From assembly GCA_963798075.1 (NCBI GenBank), contig CAWCRU010000018.1, forward strand, positions 62,001 through 126,000: a stretch of DNA of 64,000 nt. Reading direction: 5' to 3'. Source of the DNA: DATAOG01 sp963798075 (GTDB taxonomy: Bacteria > Pseudomonadota > Alphaproteobacteria > Geminicoccales > Geminicoccaceae). Positions 16,591 to 25,720 of the stretch are shown piece by piece (the first letter of the stretch is position 1; each line of letters opens with the position of its first letter). Made by a program: the position numbers and the translations under genes. Under the pieces are notes generated by a model. That model was not told where the DNA came from and searched no databases. It worked only from the letters and a program-made list of their open reading frames with translations.

Positions 16591-16840
16591 GTTCCGCCCC
16601 AACGCCCGCCACGATCTGCGGCGTCTTGACCGACCCGTTCGACGTCGGATCATCCAGTTTCTCGAACAGCGGGTGATCGCGATCGGTGATCCGCGCCAGC
16701 TCGGCAAGCCCTTGCACGGCGACAAGGGTGACCTCTGGTCTTACCGGGTGGGCGACTACCGGATCATCTGTATGATTGAGGATCGCCGTCTGGTGGTCGT
16801 CGCGGTCTCTGTCCGCCACCGTCGCGAAGCCTGCCGGTAA
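16574..16840 (+). CDS. RelE/ParE superfamily toxin
   Basis: 88 residues from a TTG at 16574, giving MAWTIEF, the common beginning of this family. It lies 17 bases inside the antitoxin gene in another frame, typical of a translationally coupled toxin. The RelE fold is recognised from RRLDRPVRRRIIQFLEQR, LHGDKGDLWSYRVGDYRII and the last strand VVVAVSVRHRREAC. Members cut mRNA on the ribosome, or act on gyrase in the ParE branch. The arginines and the histidine near the C-terminus are the usual RNA-contacting residues and are kept, so it is probably active. Confidence 0.88.
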   Translation: MAWTIEFRPNARHDLRRLDRPVRRRIIQFLEQRVIAIGDPRQLGKPLHGDKGDLWSYRVGDYRIICMIEDRRLVVVAVSVRHRREACR

Positions 16841-16933
16841 GCGTCCGCCCTCAATCGCCCGGCTCGAAATCGACTCGCCGGCCGCGGCTTGTGACCTATC
16901 GTCATAACGATGGGCTCAAGTCGGGAACCGGGC

Positions 16934-17407
16934 ATGGCGCAGGCGGCGATCACTCCCTTCCTTCGTGAACCGCGCGCACGCGTACTGAGGCCGATGGCCC
17001 TGGTCCTGCTTGCCATGGGGACGCTGGCGGGCTGCGCGTCCGGGCCGAAGCCTGTGCTCTACCCGAACGAGCGGCTGAAGGCGGTCGGCCAGGCGCAGGC
17101 CGACCAGGACATCGCCGAGTGCCGCGAGATGGCCGCCAACGCCGGCGCCTCGGAGGGCTCCGGCAAGGCCAGGCAGGCGGCCGGCAATACCGCGGCCGGC
17201 GGTGCGCTCGGCGGGGCGACCGGCGCGGTCGGCGGCGCGATCCTCGGCGCCCCTGGGACCGGGGCCGCGGTCGGCGCCGCGACCGGCGCCACCGCCGGCC
17301 TGCTGCGCTCGATGTTCAGCGGCGGCGGCGGCCCGAGCCCGGCCTACCGCAACTTCGTCGATCAATGCCTGCGCGAGCGCGGCTACGACCCGGTCGGCTG
17401 GGAGTAA
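16934..17407 (+). CDS. Glycine-zipper lipoprotein
   Basis: 157 residues from ATG 16934; an ATG at 16910 adds eight residues. The signal is arginine-containing, with hydrophobic MALVLLAMGTLAGC ending in a lipobox (Cys near 34). The mature protein has a polar helix (AQADQDIAECREMAANAGA), a glycine-zipper stretch of GxxxG repeats (GGALGGATGAVGGAILG, then GTGAAVGAATGATAG) that can insert in membranes, and a C-terminal AYRNFVDQCLRERGYDPVGW motif common in cell-envelope lipoproteins. Two cysteines (in IAECRE and DQCLRE) may form a disulfide. Function in the envelope is unknown. Confidence 0.82.
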   Translation: MAQAAITPFLREPRARVLRPMALVLLAMGTLAGCASGPKPVLYPNERLKAVGQAQADQDIAECREMAANAGASEGSGKARQAAGNTAAGGALGGATGAVGGAILGAPGTGAAVGAATGATAGLLRSMFSGGGGPSPAYRNFVDQCLRERGYDPVGWE

Positions 17408-17409
17408 TC

Positions 17410-18465
17410 TCAGCCCTTGACCGCGCCGATCAGCATGCCGCGGCGGATGAAGCGCTCGAGGGCCACCGCCATCAGCACGACCGGCACCACCATGATCAGG
17501 ATCAAGACCGACATGTACCACCACTGCGGCCCGCGCGTCGCGTTCTGGGCCGCGATCAGGAGCGGCAGGGTCTGGGTGTCGGCGGTCGAGAGCATCAGCG
17601 CCAAAAGATACTCGTTCCAGGTCAGGATCAGCATCAAGAGGAAAGCAGAAGCAAGCGCCGCGCGCGCGATCGGCAGCACGATCGACCAGAAGATCCGAAA
17701 GCGCGAGGCGCCGTCGATCATCGCCGACTCCTCGAGCTCGAGCGGCACGGTCTGGAAGAAGTCGCGCATCAGCCAGACCACGATCGGCAGGTTGACCGCG
17801 ACGTAGGTGATGATCAGCGCGGCCAGCGAATCGCGCAGGCCCATCTGCTGGAACAGGACGTAGACCGGGATCACCACCGCGACGGGCGGCAGGATGCGCT
17901 GGGAGATCATCCAGAACGCGATGTCGTCGTTGCCGAGCGCGCGCTTGAAGCGGCGGCCCAGGGTCTGGACCAGCAGCAAAAAGATCGCCAGCGCCAGCGC
18001 CAGGGCCACTTCCCAGGCCACCCCGAAGCCGACCACGGCCGTGATCGCGAGGGCTACTGCGAGCACGAACAGGCCGATGTTGCCGAGCCGCGGCCGGTAG
18101 GTCATGCGCGCGAGGCCGTAGCCCGCCATGCTGCCGAGCACGAGCGCCAGGACCGAGCTCGCGAGCGCCACGATCACCGAGTGCAGATAGGGCCGGAAGG
18201 TGTCGGAGCCGAGATCGACGAAGATATACTTCCAGGCGTGGAGCGAGGGCTGGAAATCGACCCACATCAGATAGAACGGGCCGTCGTTGACCGCCAGCGG
18301 GATCTTGAACGAGGTGATGAACACCCAATAGAGCGGGAACAGCACAACGAACGCCCAAAAGCCCAGCACCAGATAGGCGAGCGCCATGCTGAGCGGCGCG
18401 GGATCGAGGGCGGCGCGCGGCCGGATCAGCCAGGCGAGCCCGCGCGCTGATCGCCGCCCGCTCAC
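17410..18465 (-). CDS. Carbohydrate ABC transporter permease, MalG type, with an extra two-helix insertion
   Basis: 351 residues, longer than the usual 270-290. The GTG start at 18465 overlaps the upstream permease stop by GTGA. The N-terminal helix (LVLGFWAFVVLFPLYWVFITSFK) and the coupling-loop (EAA) motif ESAMIDGASRFRIFWSIVLPIA near 248 identify the MalG-like family. The insertion lies between the GYGLARM helix and the IAFWMISQRILPPVAVVIP helix. It adds roughly 60 residues with two hydrophobic stretches (IGLFVLAVALAITAVVGFG and VALALALAIFLLLV). It forms an importer with the other permease and the solute-binding protein. No ATPase is encoded nearby. Confidence 0.9.
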   Translation of the reverse strand: MSGRRSARGLAWLIRPRAALDPAPLSMALAYLVLGFWAFVVLFPLYWVFITSFKIPLAVNDGPFYLMWVDFQPSLHAWKYIFVDLGSDTFRPYLHSVIVALASSVLALVLGSMAGYGLARMTYRPRLGNIGLFVLAVALAITAVVGFGVAWEVALALALAIFLLLVQTLGRRFKRALGNDDIAFWMISQRILPPVAVVIPVYVLFQQMGLRDSLAALIITYVAVNLPIVVWLMRDFFQTVPLELEESAMIDGASRFRIFWSIVLPIARAALASAFLLMLILTWNEYLLALMLSTADTQTLPLLIAAQNATRGPQWWYMSVLILIMVVPVVLMAVALERFIRRGMLIGAVKG

Positions 18466-19580
18466 GGCGGCAACGCGGCTTCGGGTGGCCGCAGGAACGC
18501 CAGCAGCGACAGGCAGACGAAGGCGACCACGAACAGGAGCATGTAGGCGATCGCGGCCGAACCGCCGAGGTCGAGCGCGCGCCAGGCGACATAGGCATGC
18601 AAGGTCATCGATTCCGAGGCGATGCCGGGGCCGCCGTTGGTGAGCACGTTCGGCAGGTCGACGATCTTGAAGGCCTCGATCACCCGGATGATCACGACCG
18701 TGATCGAGACCGGCAGGATCGCGGGCCAGGTCACGTAGCGGAAGGTCTGCAGGCGCGAGGCGCCGTCGACCAGCGCCGCCTCGCGCTGGTCCTGCGGCTG
18801 GCTCTCGATCGCGACCAGGAGCACGATGAACATGAAGGGGATCCACTGCCAGGCGTCGCCGATCATGACCGCCATGCGCGCGCCCCAGGGATCGACCACC
18901 CAGGAGGTCTCGCCCCAGCCGAAATACTGCCAGATCGGCGTGAACGGGCCCTTGGTCGTGTCGGTCAGCATGCGGAAGGTGTAGGCGATGCCGACCGGCG
19001 TGATCATCATCGGCAGGAAGAACACCACCCGGAAGAATTTTCGCCCGGGCAGGTTCAAGGTGCAAAGGAGCGCAAGGCCGAGGCCGATCACATATTGCAC
19101 CGCGACCCCGATGCCGACGTAGAAGAGCGTCACGACCAGGCTGCCGGGATGGCCGCCGCCGGTGTTGGTCGCCACGATCAGCAAGAGGACGAGCCAGGCG
19201 AGTGCTGCCACCAGCGCGCGCCGCAGCAGCCCCCAGACGGTGACCCCGACGCTGCGCGCATGACGCGCCAGGAGCAGGATCAGGACCAGGGCGGCCAGGC
19301 CCAGGACGACGACGGCGCCGCTCCCGAGCTTGCCGAAATCGCCGAGAAAATGGAACTGCTCGCTGCCGAGCAGCAGCTTCTTGTAGTTGAGCAGACCAAT
19401 GAACTTGAGCTCGAAGCCGCCTTTGACGAACCGGAAGCGGGCGAGCGACAGATAGAGCGAGACGATCAAGGGGAAGATCGACATCGCAAGCACGACCAGC
19501 ACCGCCGGCATCACGAACACCGCCGGCGCGTGCTGATCGAGGCGTCGGGTCAGACCCTCCAAGAGCGCAGCCCCCGGCAC
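18462..19580 (-). CDS. Carbohydrate ABC transporter permease, MalF type, with an extra two-helix insertion
   Basis: 372 residues. The first membrane helix (AVFVMPAVLVVLAMSIFPLIVSL) and IGLLNYKKLL region are standard. The coupling motif EAALVDGASRLQTFRYVTWPAIL is near 270. Between them, at about 88-150, is an additional segment with two hydrophobic stretches (AVVVLGLAALVLILLLA and ALVAALAWLVLLLIVAT) that common MalF-type sugar permeases lack. The partner permease has a comparable insertion in a different position. The genes overlap by four bases. The solute-binding protein gene is upstream by 56 bases on the same strand. Confidence 0.9.
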   Translation of the reverse strand: MPGAALLEGLTRRLDQHAPAVFVMPAVLVVLAMSIFPLIVSLYLSLARFRFVKGGFELKFIGLLNYKKLLLGSEQFHFLGDFGKLGSGAVVVLGLAALVLILLLARHARSVGVTVWGLLRRALVAALAWLVLLLIVATNTGGGHPGSLVVTLFYVGIGVAVQYVIGLGLALLCTLNLPGRKFFRVVFFLPMMITPVGIAYTFRMLTDTTKGPFTPIWQYFGWGETSWVVDPWGARMAVMIGDAWQWIPFMFIVLLVAIESQPQDQREAALVDGASRLQTFRYVTWPAILPVSITVVIIRVIEAFKIVDLPNVLTNGGPGIASESMTLHAYVAWRALDLGGSAAIAYMLLFVVAFVCLSLLAFLRPPEAALPP

Positions 19581-19636
19581 GGAGCCCGGTCAGACCAACC
19601 CTGGCCCCGCGCCGGCATCGCTGGCCGCCGGAGCGC

Positions 19637-21136
19637 TTACTCGGTCTTGATGCCGAGCGTCGCCTTGTAGGCCGCGAGCTGCTCGTCCTTGCCCAATTCG
19701 TCGGTGATCTCGTTCCAGCCCGTCTCGATGTCGGCCATCGCCTGGTCGCGGTCGATCTCGCCCGCGAGCATGCGGCTGATCGCGGTGTCGAGCACGATCT
19801 GCTCGTAGCGCTGGTTCTGCGGCACGCGCAGATCGAGCACCATGTTGGGGCTGTTCAGGCTGTCGGCGATCGCGCCCAGATAGTTCTTGGCGGCGGCCTC
19901 GCTCATGCCGGCCTTGAGCCAGAGATCGAGGTTCTTGAACTGCGAGACCCGGTACGGGTTGAAGCCCGTGATGCCGATCGTCACGTCCTCGTTCGCCTGC
20001 TCGGGCTGGCTCATGTAGGAGAAGAAGTCGTAGACCGCGGCCTTGACCTCGTCGGAGCTGCCGGCATTGACCGCGCCCGACCAGCCGCCGAAGGCCGCGA
20101 ACGGCGCGTGGTTGATGCCATCGATCGCATAGGGGCAGCGTTCGGCATTGCAGTCGGCGAGCTTGCCGCTGGCGCGATCGAGCACCTGGCTGGAGCCCGG
20201 CAGGATCACCGCGCCGACCTTGTCCTGGACCTTGGAGGTCGCGGGATCGATCGCGAGCGTGCCGATGTCGCCCCAGTCGACCGAGAGCGCGCAGCGCCCG
20301 GTCGTGAACAGGCCGCGCGTATCGCCGACGTCGAGGTTGATCTCGTCGGGCGGCCCGTATTTGGTGGTCTCGGCATAGATGTCGAGCGCCTTCGCGAACG
20401 CCTCGTTGTTGAACAAGGGGCGCATGTCGTCGGTGTTGAAGAATGCGCCCTGGGCGGTGCCTTGCGACTGCAGAAAGCCGGCGGCGACCGAGATGATCAT
20501 CCAGTAGGACTGGGCGTTGCGCTTCTTGGCGATGCAGGAGCCGTAGTCCGCCTTGCCGTCACCATTAAGGTCCTGGCCGTGAAAGGTCTTGGCGATCTCG
20601 AGGTAGTCGTCCCAGGTCTTGGGCGGGTGGAGGCCCGCCTTTTCGAGCAGATCGCTCCGGTAGTAGACCATCTGGAAGTCGCCATCCAGGGGGATCGTGT
20701 AGATCTTGCCGTTGTAGGTGGCGCTGAAATTGCGGAAGAAGGGCGCCACGTCGTCCCATTGCAGCGCGCTGTCGGCCTTGATCCGATCGGTCAGGTCCTC
20801 GAGATAGCCGGGCTCGATGTAGTCGACCATCCACTGCGGCGCAAAGACCATGCCATCGATGCTGTTGGTGCCGGTGGCGAAATCGGTGAGCAGCTTGCTG
20901 TAGAGGTCGGAGAACGGCACGGTCACGACGTTGATCGTGGCGCCGGTCAGCTTTTTGAAGTCGGGCGCGCGCCGCTGCAAGGGCTCGGCGATCTGCGGCC
21001 CGGTGAAGGTCATCACGGTCGCGGTGACACCCTCGTGCTTCATCTGCGCCTGCGCCGATGTCGAGCCGAGGGCGACGCCCGCGAGCGCCAGCACCAGAGC
21101 GCTAGCTCCGGCCAGGCTGCGAGTCCCTGCTGTCAT
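19637..21136 (-). CDS. Extracellular solute-binding protein of a carbohydrate ABC importer
   Basis: 499 residues, somewhat large for family 1 binding proteins. The signal peptide (SALVLALAGVALGSTSAQA, cleavage near 30) is clear. The mature part shows the typical sugar-binding pattern: FTGPQIAEPLQRRAPDFKKL, FATGTNSIDGMVFAPQWMVDY, YTIPLDGDFQMVYYRSDLLEKAGL and, near the end, GWNEITDELGKDEQL. It delivers substrate to the two permeases downstream. AKR and FGGY kinase genes at 22264-24708 hint at a hexose, pentose or polyol ligand, but the ligand is not readable from sequence. Confidence 0.93.
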   Translation of the reverse strand: MTAGTRSLAGASALVLALAGVALGSTSAQAQMKHEGVTATVMTFTGPQIAEPLQRRAPDFKKLTGATINVVTVPFSDLYSKLLTDFATGTNSIDGMVFAPQWMVDYIEPGYLEDLTDRIKADSALQWDDVAPFFRNFSATYNGKIYTIPLDGDFQMVYYRSDLLEKAGLHPPKTWDDYLEIAKTFHGQDLNGDGKADYGSCIAKKRNAQSYWMIISVAAGFLQSQGTAQGAFFNTDDMRPLFNNEAFAKALDIYAETTKYGPPDEINLDVGDTRGLFTTGRCALSVDWGDIGTLAIDPATSKVQDKVGAVILPGSSQVLDRASGKLADCNAERCPYAIDGINHAPFAAFGGWSGAVNAGSSDEVKAAVYDFFSYMSQPEQANEDVTIGITGFNPYRVSQFKNLDLWLKAGMSEAAAKNYLGAIADSLNSPNMVLDLRVPQNQRYEQIVLDTAISRMLAGEIDRDQAMADIETGWNEITDELGKDEQLAAYKATLGIKTE

Positions 21137-21326
21137 CTTGCTTGCCTCCCATGGCTGGCTCCGCGCTCGGCCGCATCTGGCGAGCGGGCCACTTGAGTTT
21201 GGTAGCGCGCGGCCACCCGGAGATCAACTGGCGCCGGCGGGGCCGGAGCCTGTCGAGACCTACCGGGGTGCAGCCGCATGCGCGAGCGGGCTTGCGCGCC
21301 GTCGCTCTGCGCGCGAGGCTCAGCGC

Positions 21327-21557
21327 ATGCGGATCGCTCGCGCCTGCATCGCCCTCCTGCTGCTCGCCGGCTGCGCCGCGCCGGCCGCGCCGCGCTCGCT
21401 GCCCTGGCTGGCCGAGCCCGGTCTGGTCTACTGCTACCGCACGATCGCCGACCCCGACTGCCACCGCCAGCCGCAGGCCGGCGCCGAACGCCGCCTGATC
21501 GCCACCGCCCCCCAGGTCTTCTTCACGCCCGCCGCCACCATCCCCGTTACCGAGTGA
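21327..21557 (+). CDS. Small lipoprotein, hypothetical
   Basis: 76 residues. It starts MRIARACIALLLLAGC with a perfect lipobox (Cys 16). The mature protein includes WLAEPGLVYCYRTIADPDCH, with two cysteines about nine residues apart, and is rich in Ala and Pro. Small alphaproteobacterial lipoproteins with a YCYRTxAxxxC motif are common and have no known function. Its last 11 bases overlap the convergent DUF5615 gene. Confidence 0.7.
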   Translation: MRIARACIALLLLAGCAAPAAPRSLPWLAEPGLVYCYRTIADPDCHRQPQAGAERRLIATAPQVFFTPAATIPVTE

Positions 21558-21912
21558 GTCGTCGAAGCCGTCGGACGCGCAGCCGATGACGCTCGACGAC
21601 CGCAAACTGGCCGGTCCAGTCATCGCGCATGGCGATCGCCGCCGCGACCACCGTAACCGCATCTTCCGGATCACGGGGCACGAACCGCAGCAAGATGATC
21701 CCGCATGTCGGCGACCGCGCTCCGCGAAACGCGATCTCTCCAAAGTCCTTGTCGAAAGTCAGAAGTACCCGGCCCTCACGCTCGGCCCTGGCAATGATCC
21801 GACGATCGCCAGCGCCACGATCGACGTCGCCGATCGTCGCTACGTCATGGCCTTGTTTTGCCAATGCCTGCACCACTGCGCGCGGGATGTTCTCATCGGC
21901 AAGGAAGCGCAC
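21547..21912 (-). CDS. DUF5615 family PIN-like protein, probable toxin or nuclease
   Basis: 121 residues. The N-terminal MRFLADENIPRAVVQALAKQGHDV matches the Mut7-C/PIN-like fold, where the Asp in ADENI and the later TFDKDFGE are the metal-binding acids; RAEREGRVLLTFDKDFGEI is the family signature. These proteins are encoded with DUF433 partners and behave as toxin-antitoxin-like modules in predictions, though activity is rarely shown. The gene starts three bases after the DUF433 gene ends. Confidence 0.85.
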   Translation of the reverse strand: MRFLADENIPRAVVQALAKQGHDVATIGDVDRGAGDRRIIARAEREGRVLLTFDKDFGEIAFRGARSPTCGIILLRFVPRDPEDAVTVVAAAIAMRDDWTGQFAVVERHRLRVRRLRRLTR

Positions 21913-21915
21913 AGT

Positions 21916-22155
21916 TCAGGCCGGAATGGCATAGGTCGTCTCGTCGCGCAGGATCTCGGCCGCGTAGGCCAGGCAGGCGCGGACATCCTCGACGCTGAGC
22001 GTCGGGTAGTGGGCGAGCAGCTGCCGCTCCGTCCAGCCCTCCGCCAGTAGCGCGACGACGAACTCGACCGACAGCCGGGTACCCTTGACCACCGGCTTGC
22101 CAGCCAAGACCTTCGGATCGATTGCGATTTGCTTGCGCCAGTCTATTGTCGGCAT
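21916..22155 (-). CDS. DUF433 domain protein, probable antitoxin of the DUF5615 gene
   Basis: 79 residues from ATG 22155; starts at 22167 or TTG 22206 are possible but add little. The DUF433 winged-helix-like pattern is complete: IAIDPKVLAGKPVVKGTRLSV followed by VALLAEGWTERQLLAHYP and LSVEDVRACLAYAAEIL. Such proteins bind DNA and lie directly before DUF5615 PIN-like genes, as here. The pair sits between the ABC importer and the aldo/keto reductase, without obvious relation to either. Confidence 0.87.
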   Translation of the reverse strand: MPTIDWRKQIAIDPKVLAGKPVVKGTRLSVEFVVALLAEGWTERQLLAHYPTLSVEDVRACLAYAAEILRDETTYAIPA

Positions 22156-22263
22156 CTCGGGCCTCATCCTATCGCGACTGCGCACCGTCTTACCAGCAGT
22201 TCGCAAGTGGTCGAGGCGTCAACGATGGCATATGCTTGGCGGGAGCGCGAGGGGAGGCAGGCG

Positions 22264-23284
22264 ATGCAGGCGAGCGGGACGCGGGCGCTCGGCAAGTCCG
22301 GGGTCGAGGTCACGATCATGGGCTTCGGCGGGGCGCCGCTCGGCAACATGTACCAGGCGCTCTCCGATGCCGACGCCTGGGCCACGGTCCGCGCCTGCTA
22401 CGACGCCGGGATCCGCTATTTCGACACCGCCCCGCTCTACGGCTACGGCCTCAGCGAGCATCGGGTCGGCGAGGCGCTGCGCGGCCGCGACCGGGACAGC
22501 TTCGTGCTCTCGACCAAGGTCGGCCGCCTGCTCGAGGCCCGGCGATCCGAAGACGCTCGCGCACGGCCAGTTCAAGGACGCGCTGCCGTTCGCCGAGGTC
22601 TACGACTACTCCCACGACGGCGTCATGCGCTCGGTCGAGGACAGCCTGCAGCGCCTCGGCATGCACCGGATCGACATCCTGCTGGCGCACGATCTCGACG
22701 TCTGGACCCACGGCTCCGAGGCGGCGCGCCAGGCGCGGGTCGCGGAGTTCATGGCCGGCGGCTACAAGGCGATGGTGGAGCTGCGCGAGCAGGGTGCTGT
22801 CCGCGCGATCGGCGCCGGCATCAACGAGACGGCTGCCTGTCAGGACCTGGCTGAACGCGGCGACTTCGACTGCTTCCTCTTGGCCGGGCGCTATACCCTG
22901 CTCGAGCAGGCGCCGCTCGATGCCCTCCTGCCGCTCTGCGAACGGCGCCGGATCGCGCTGATCATCGGCGGCGCCTACAACACGGGCATCCTCGCGACCG
23001 GCGCCATCCCGGGCGCCTACTTCCAGTACTCCCCGGCGCCGCCCGCCATCCTCGAGCGGGTGCGCCGGATCGAGGCGGTCTGCGCCCGCCATCGCGTCCG
23101 CCTGCCGACCGCGGCGCTGCAGTTCCCGCTCGGCCATCCGGCGGTCGCGACGGTCATCCCCGGCACCCGCACGCCGGCCGAGGTGGCCCAGAACCTCGAG
23201 ATCTTCGCGCCCGAGGTGCCGGAAGACTTCTGGGCCGAGCTCAAGCAGGAGGGCCTGCTGCGCCAGGACGCGCCGACGCCCTGA
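22264..23284 (+). CDS. Aldo/keto reductase, D-threo-aldose 1-dehydrogenase-like, frame broken by one extra base
   Basis: GGGAGG precedes the ATG at 22264. The first frame gives MGFGGAPLGNMY and YFDTAPLYGYGLSEHRVG with the catalytic Asp and Tyr, then VLSTKVGR with the Lys. Near 22535-22540 the frame shifts by one base and continues as GDPKTLAHGQFKDALPF, VYDYSHDGVMRSVEDSLQRLG and IDILLAHDLD, which supplies the catalytic His. The C-terminal VIPGTRTPAEVAQNLEIF is the usual cofactor site. The enzyme class oxidises L-fucose, D-arabinose or similar sugars to lactones with NAD(P). It converges with the sugar kinase, overlapping it by 44 bases, and the two probably act on the imported sugar. One removed G at the GAGGCCC site restores the whole protein. 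Confidence 0.86.
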
Positions 23285-24708
23285 GCGCAGGCGGCGGGTC
23301 GCGCTCGATCGCATCGACCGCCGCCCGCCAGTCCGAAGCGTAGGCCTCGAGCCCTCGGATCGCGGCCGGCTCGACCGGCCAAAGGTCGAGCTTGGCCGGC
23401 GTCCTGCGCTCCGCCCAGCCGACCAGCAGGGCCGCGCCCCGCGCCCGGCCGTCGGGCTCGCGCGAGACCGCGACCGGCTGGCCGGGCCGCAGGGCCGCGA
23501 GCAGGGCCGCGAACAGCGGGTCGTCCGCGAAGCTGCCATCGACGATGACCTGACCCCGGGCCTCGAGGAGGTCGAGCCCGACGCTTGCCATCAGAGCGAC
23601 GTAGAGGCTGGCGAGTGCTGCCCGGGCCTCGGGCGAGCGCGGCTTGGGGCCGCTGATCCGACCCTTGCCGCCGGTGCCGGGATAGGGCCCGCCGCTGCGG
23701 GCGAACGACGGCAGCGCCATGACCCGCGCCGCGATCAGCGCCTCGATTGCGGCCGCGCTCGGGCGCGCCGCCAGCCCCCGCGGCCCCGCGATCGCGGCAC
23801 GCTCCCCGCCGCCCACGAACCCCGCGCAGGCGACCGGCCGGCCCAGAAGATCGGGGCGCGCGGCCGTGTCGCGGAGCGGGTCCAGCCGGTCGAGCGGCAG
23901 GCAGGGGTTGCAGACGAACGGTCGCGCGCCGATCGCGATCAGGGCGAAGTCCTCGATGCCGGCCGCGAGGTAGCGGGCGAGATTGGCGTTGTCGTCCTGG
24001 ATCCCGCACAGCACCGGCGTCGCGGCCGGCAGGCCGGTCTTGGCCGCGACCTCGAACTGCAAGGGCCCCAGCACCTCCCAGGCCATGGCGCAGCGGCGGC
24101 AGCCTCTCGCGCCAGCCCTCGCGCTCGACCAGGCTCGAGAAGGCGCGCGCGCGCGGGTTCCAGAGCTGGGTTTCGGCGCCGAGCGAGGTCACCTCGCAGG
24201 CCGGCACGCCGCACAGGCCCCAGGCCCAATATTGCGCCAGGGGCAGAATCCAGCGCACCCGCGCGAAGTCGCCCGCGAACCGGCGGCTCTGCCAGAACAG
24301 CTGGCGGCCGAGCGTGCGCCCGGCCGGGCCGATCGCGCAGCAGCATTCCTCGAACCAGGGCGCCACCTCGGCGTAGAGGGCGGCGATCGCGGCCGGCGGC
24401 TCCGCCTCGGGGTCGAGGATCGGCAGCACCAGCTCGGCATCGCCCACCAGAGCAGCACTCGCCCCATAGCTGGTCGGCACGATCGCCTCGATCCGGAAGC
24501 GCTCGCCGAGATCGGCCAGCGCCGCCATCAGCCAGCGCCAGAGGTGCTCCGTGTCGCAGTGCGGATAGGGCTCGCCCGTGCGCCACGCATTGGGCGCCTG
24601 GCGCGACGACCGGATCGCGCCGTCGGGGCCGATCGCCAGCAGCTTGACGCTGGTCCTGCCGACGTCGAGCACGGCGGTTGCCGCGGGCCTGGACGATGCG
24701 GGCGACAT
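23241..24708 (-). CDS. FGGY-family carbohydrate kinase, frame broken by one extra base
   Basis: From ATG 24708 the N-terminal domain starts AVLDVGRTSVKLLAIG, the ATP-phosphate loop of the FGGY fold (usual DxGTTxxK, here with R for T). PTSYGASAALVG and WILPLAQYWAWGLCGVPACEVTSLG follow. At 24083-24092 a one-base shift joins ERLPPLR to AWEVLGPLQFEVAAKTGLP and GIQDDNANLARYLA, with the catalytic Asp of the GxQDDN motif, and then VDGSFADDPLFAALLAALRPG. The kinase phosphorylates a ketose or aldonate in the cytoplasm; the adjacent dehydrogenase and importer point to one sugar pathway. The exact substrate is not readable. The shift is probably an assembly insertion. Confidence 0.85.
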
Positions 24709-24948
24709 GGCCGCGGTGTTATGGCCTGGCGCCGCCGGGCGCAAGGCCGAACCGCTTGCTGGCATCCGGTCCGAGTGCCGCCCGCAGCCGCCCGCATCCG
24801 CTTATCCGAATGCGTCCTCGTTCCAAGCCCGTCGCCCGCCCGGCCACTGGTGAGGCCGCTTCGGTTGTGTTCGCCACGCGCCTGCGCTATAGACGGCGCG
24901 CCGCATGTCACCCGCCGTCGTTCGAGGCCCCGTTGCATGGACCGTCGT

Positions 24949-25713
24949 ATGAGCCGCCGCCGGAAAGTCTACGAAGGCAAGGCCAAGGTCCTGTTCGAGG
25001 GCCCGGAGCCTGGCACGCTCATCCAGTATTTCAAGGACGACGCCACCGCCTTCAACAACCAGAAGCAGGGCGTGATCACCGGCAAGGGCGTCCTCAACAA
25101 CCGGATCTCCGAGCACCTGATGCTGCGCCTGGCGGCGATCGGCATCCCGACCCACTTCGTCCGCCGCCTCAACATGCGCGAGCAGCTGATCAAGGAGGTC
25201 GAGATCATCCCGATCGAGGTGGTCGTGCGCAACGTGGTCGCGGGCTCGCTCGCCCAGCGCTTCCACATGGAGGAGGGCTCGCCGCTGCCGCGCTCGATCG
25301 TCGAGTACTACTACAAGTCCGACGAGCTCGGCGATCCGATGGTGAGCGAAGAGCACATCACGGCGTTCGGCTGGGCGGGCTATCAGGACATCGACGAGAT
25401 CCTGAATCTGTCCCTGCGCATCAACGACTTCCTGACCGGCCTGTTCGCCGGCGTCAGCCTGCGCCTGATCGACTTCAAGCTCGAGTTCGGCCGGCTGTGG
25501 GAGGACGACGAGATGCGGATCGTGCTGGCCGACGAGATCAGCCCGGACGGCTGCCGCCTGTGGGATGCCGCGACCAACGAGAAATACGACAAGGACCGCT
25601 TCCGGCGCGACATGGGCCGGGTCGAGGAGGGCTACCAGGAGGTCGCCCGCCGCCTCGGCATCCTGCCCGAGGCCGGCCCCCGCGACCTCAAGGGCCCCGA
25701 AACCGTCCAATGA
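24949..25713 (+). CDS. purC: Phosphoribosylaminoimidazole-succinocarboxamide synthase (SAICAR synthetase)
   Basis: 254 residues from the second ATG (MSRRRKVYEGKAK), the usual length and beginning in alphaproteobacteria; an ATG at 24937 adds four residues. KVYEGKAKVLFEG, QYFKDDATAFN, IPTHFVRRLNMREQ, EIIPIEVVVRN and DFKLEFGRLWEDDEMRIVLADEISPD are all standard. The enzyme joins CAIR and aspartate using ATP in step eight of purine synthesis. It leads a purine operon, with purS starting seven bases after its stop. Confidence 0.96.
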   Translation: MSRRRKVYEGKAKVLFEGPEPGTLIQYFKDDATAFNNQKQGVITGKGVLNNRISEHLMLRLAAIGIPTHFVRRLNMREQLIKEVEIIPIEVVVRNVVAGSLAQRFHMEEGSPLPRSIVEYYYKSDELGDPMVSEEHITAFGWAGYQDIDEILNLSLRINDFLTGLFAGVSLRLIDFKLEFGRLWEDDEMRIVLADEISPDGCRLWDAATNEKYDKDRFRRDMGRVEEGYQEVARRLGILPEAGPRDLKGPETVQ

Positions 25714-25720
25714 CGCGACG

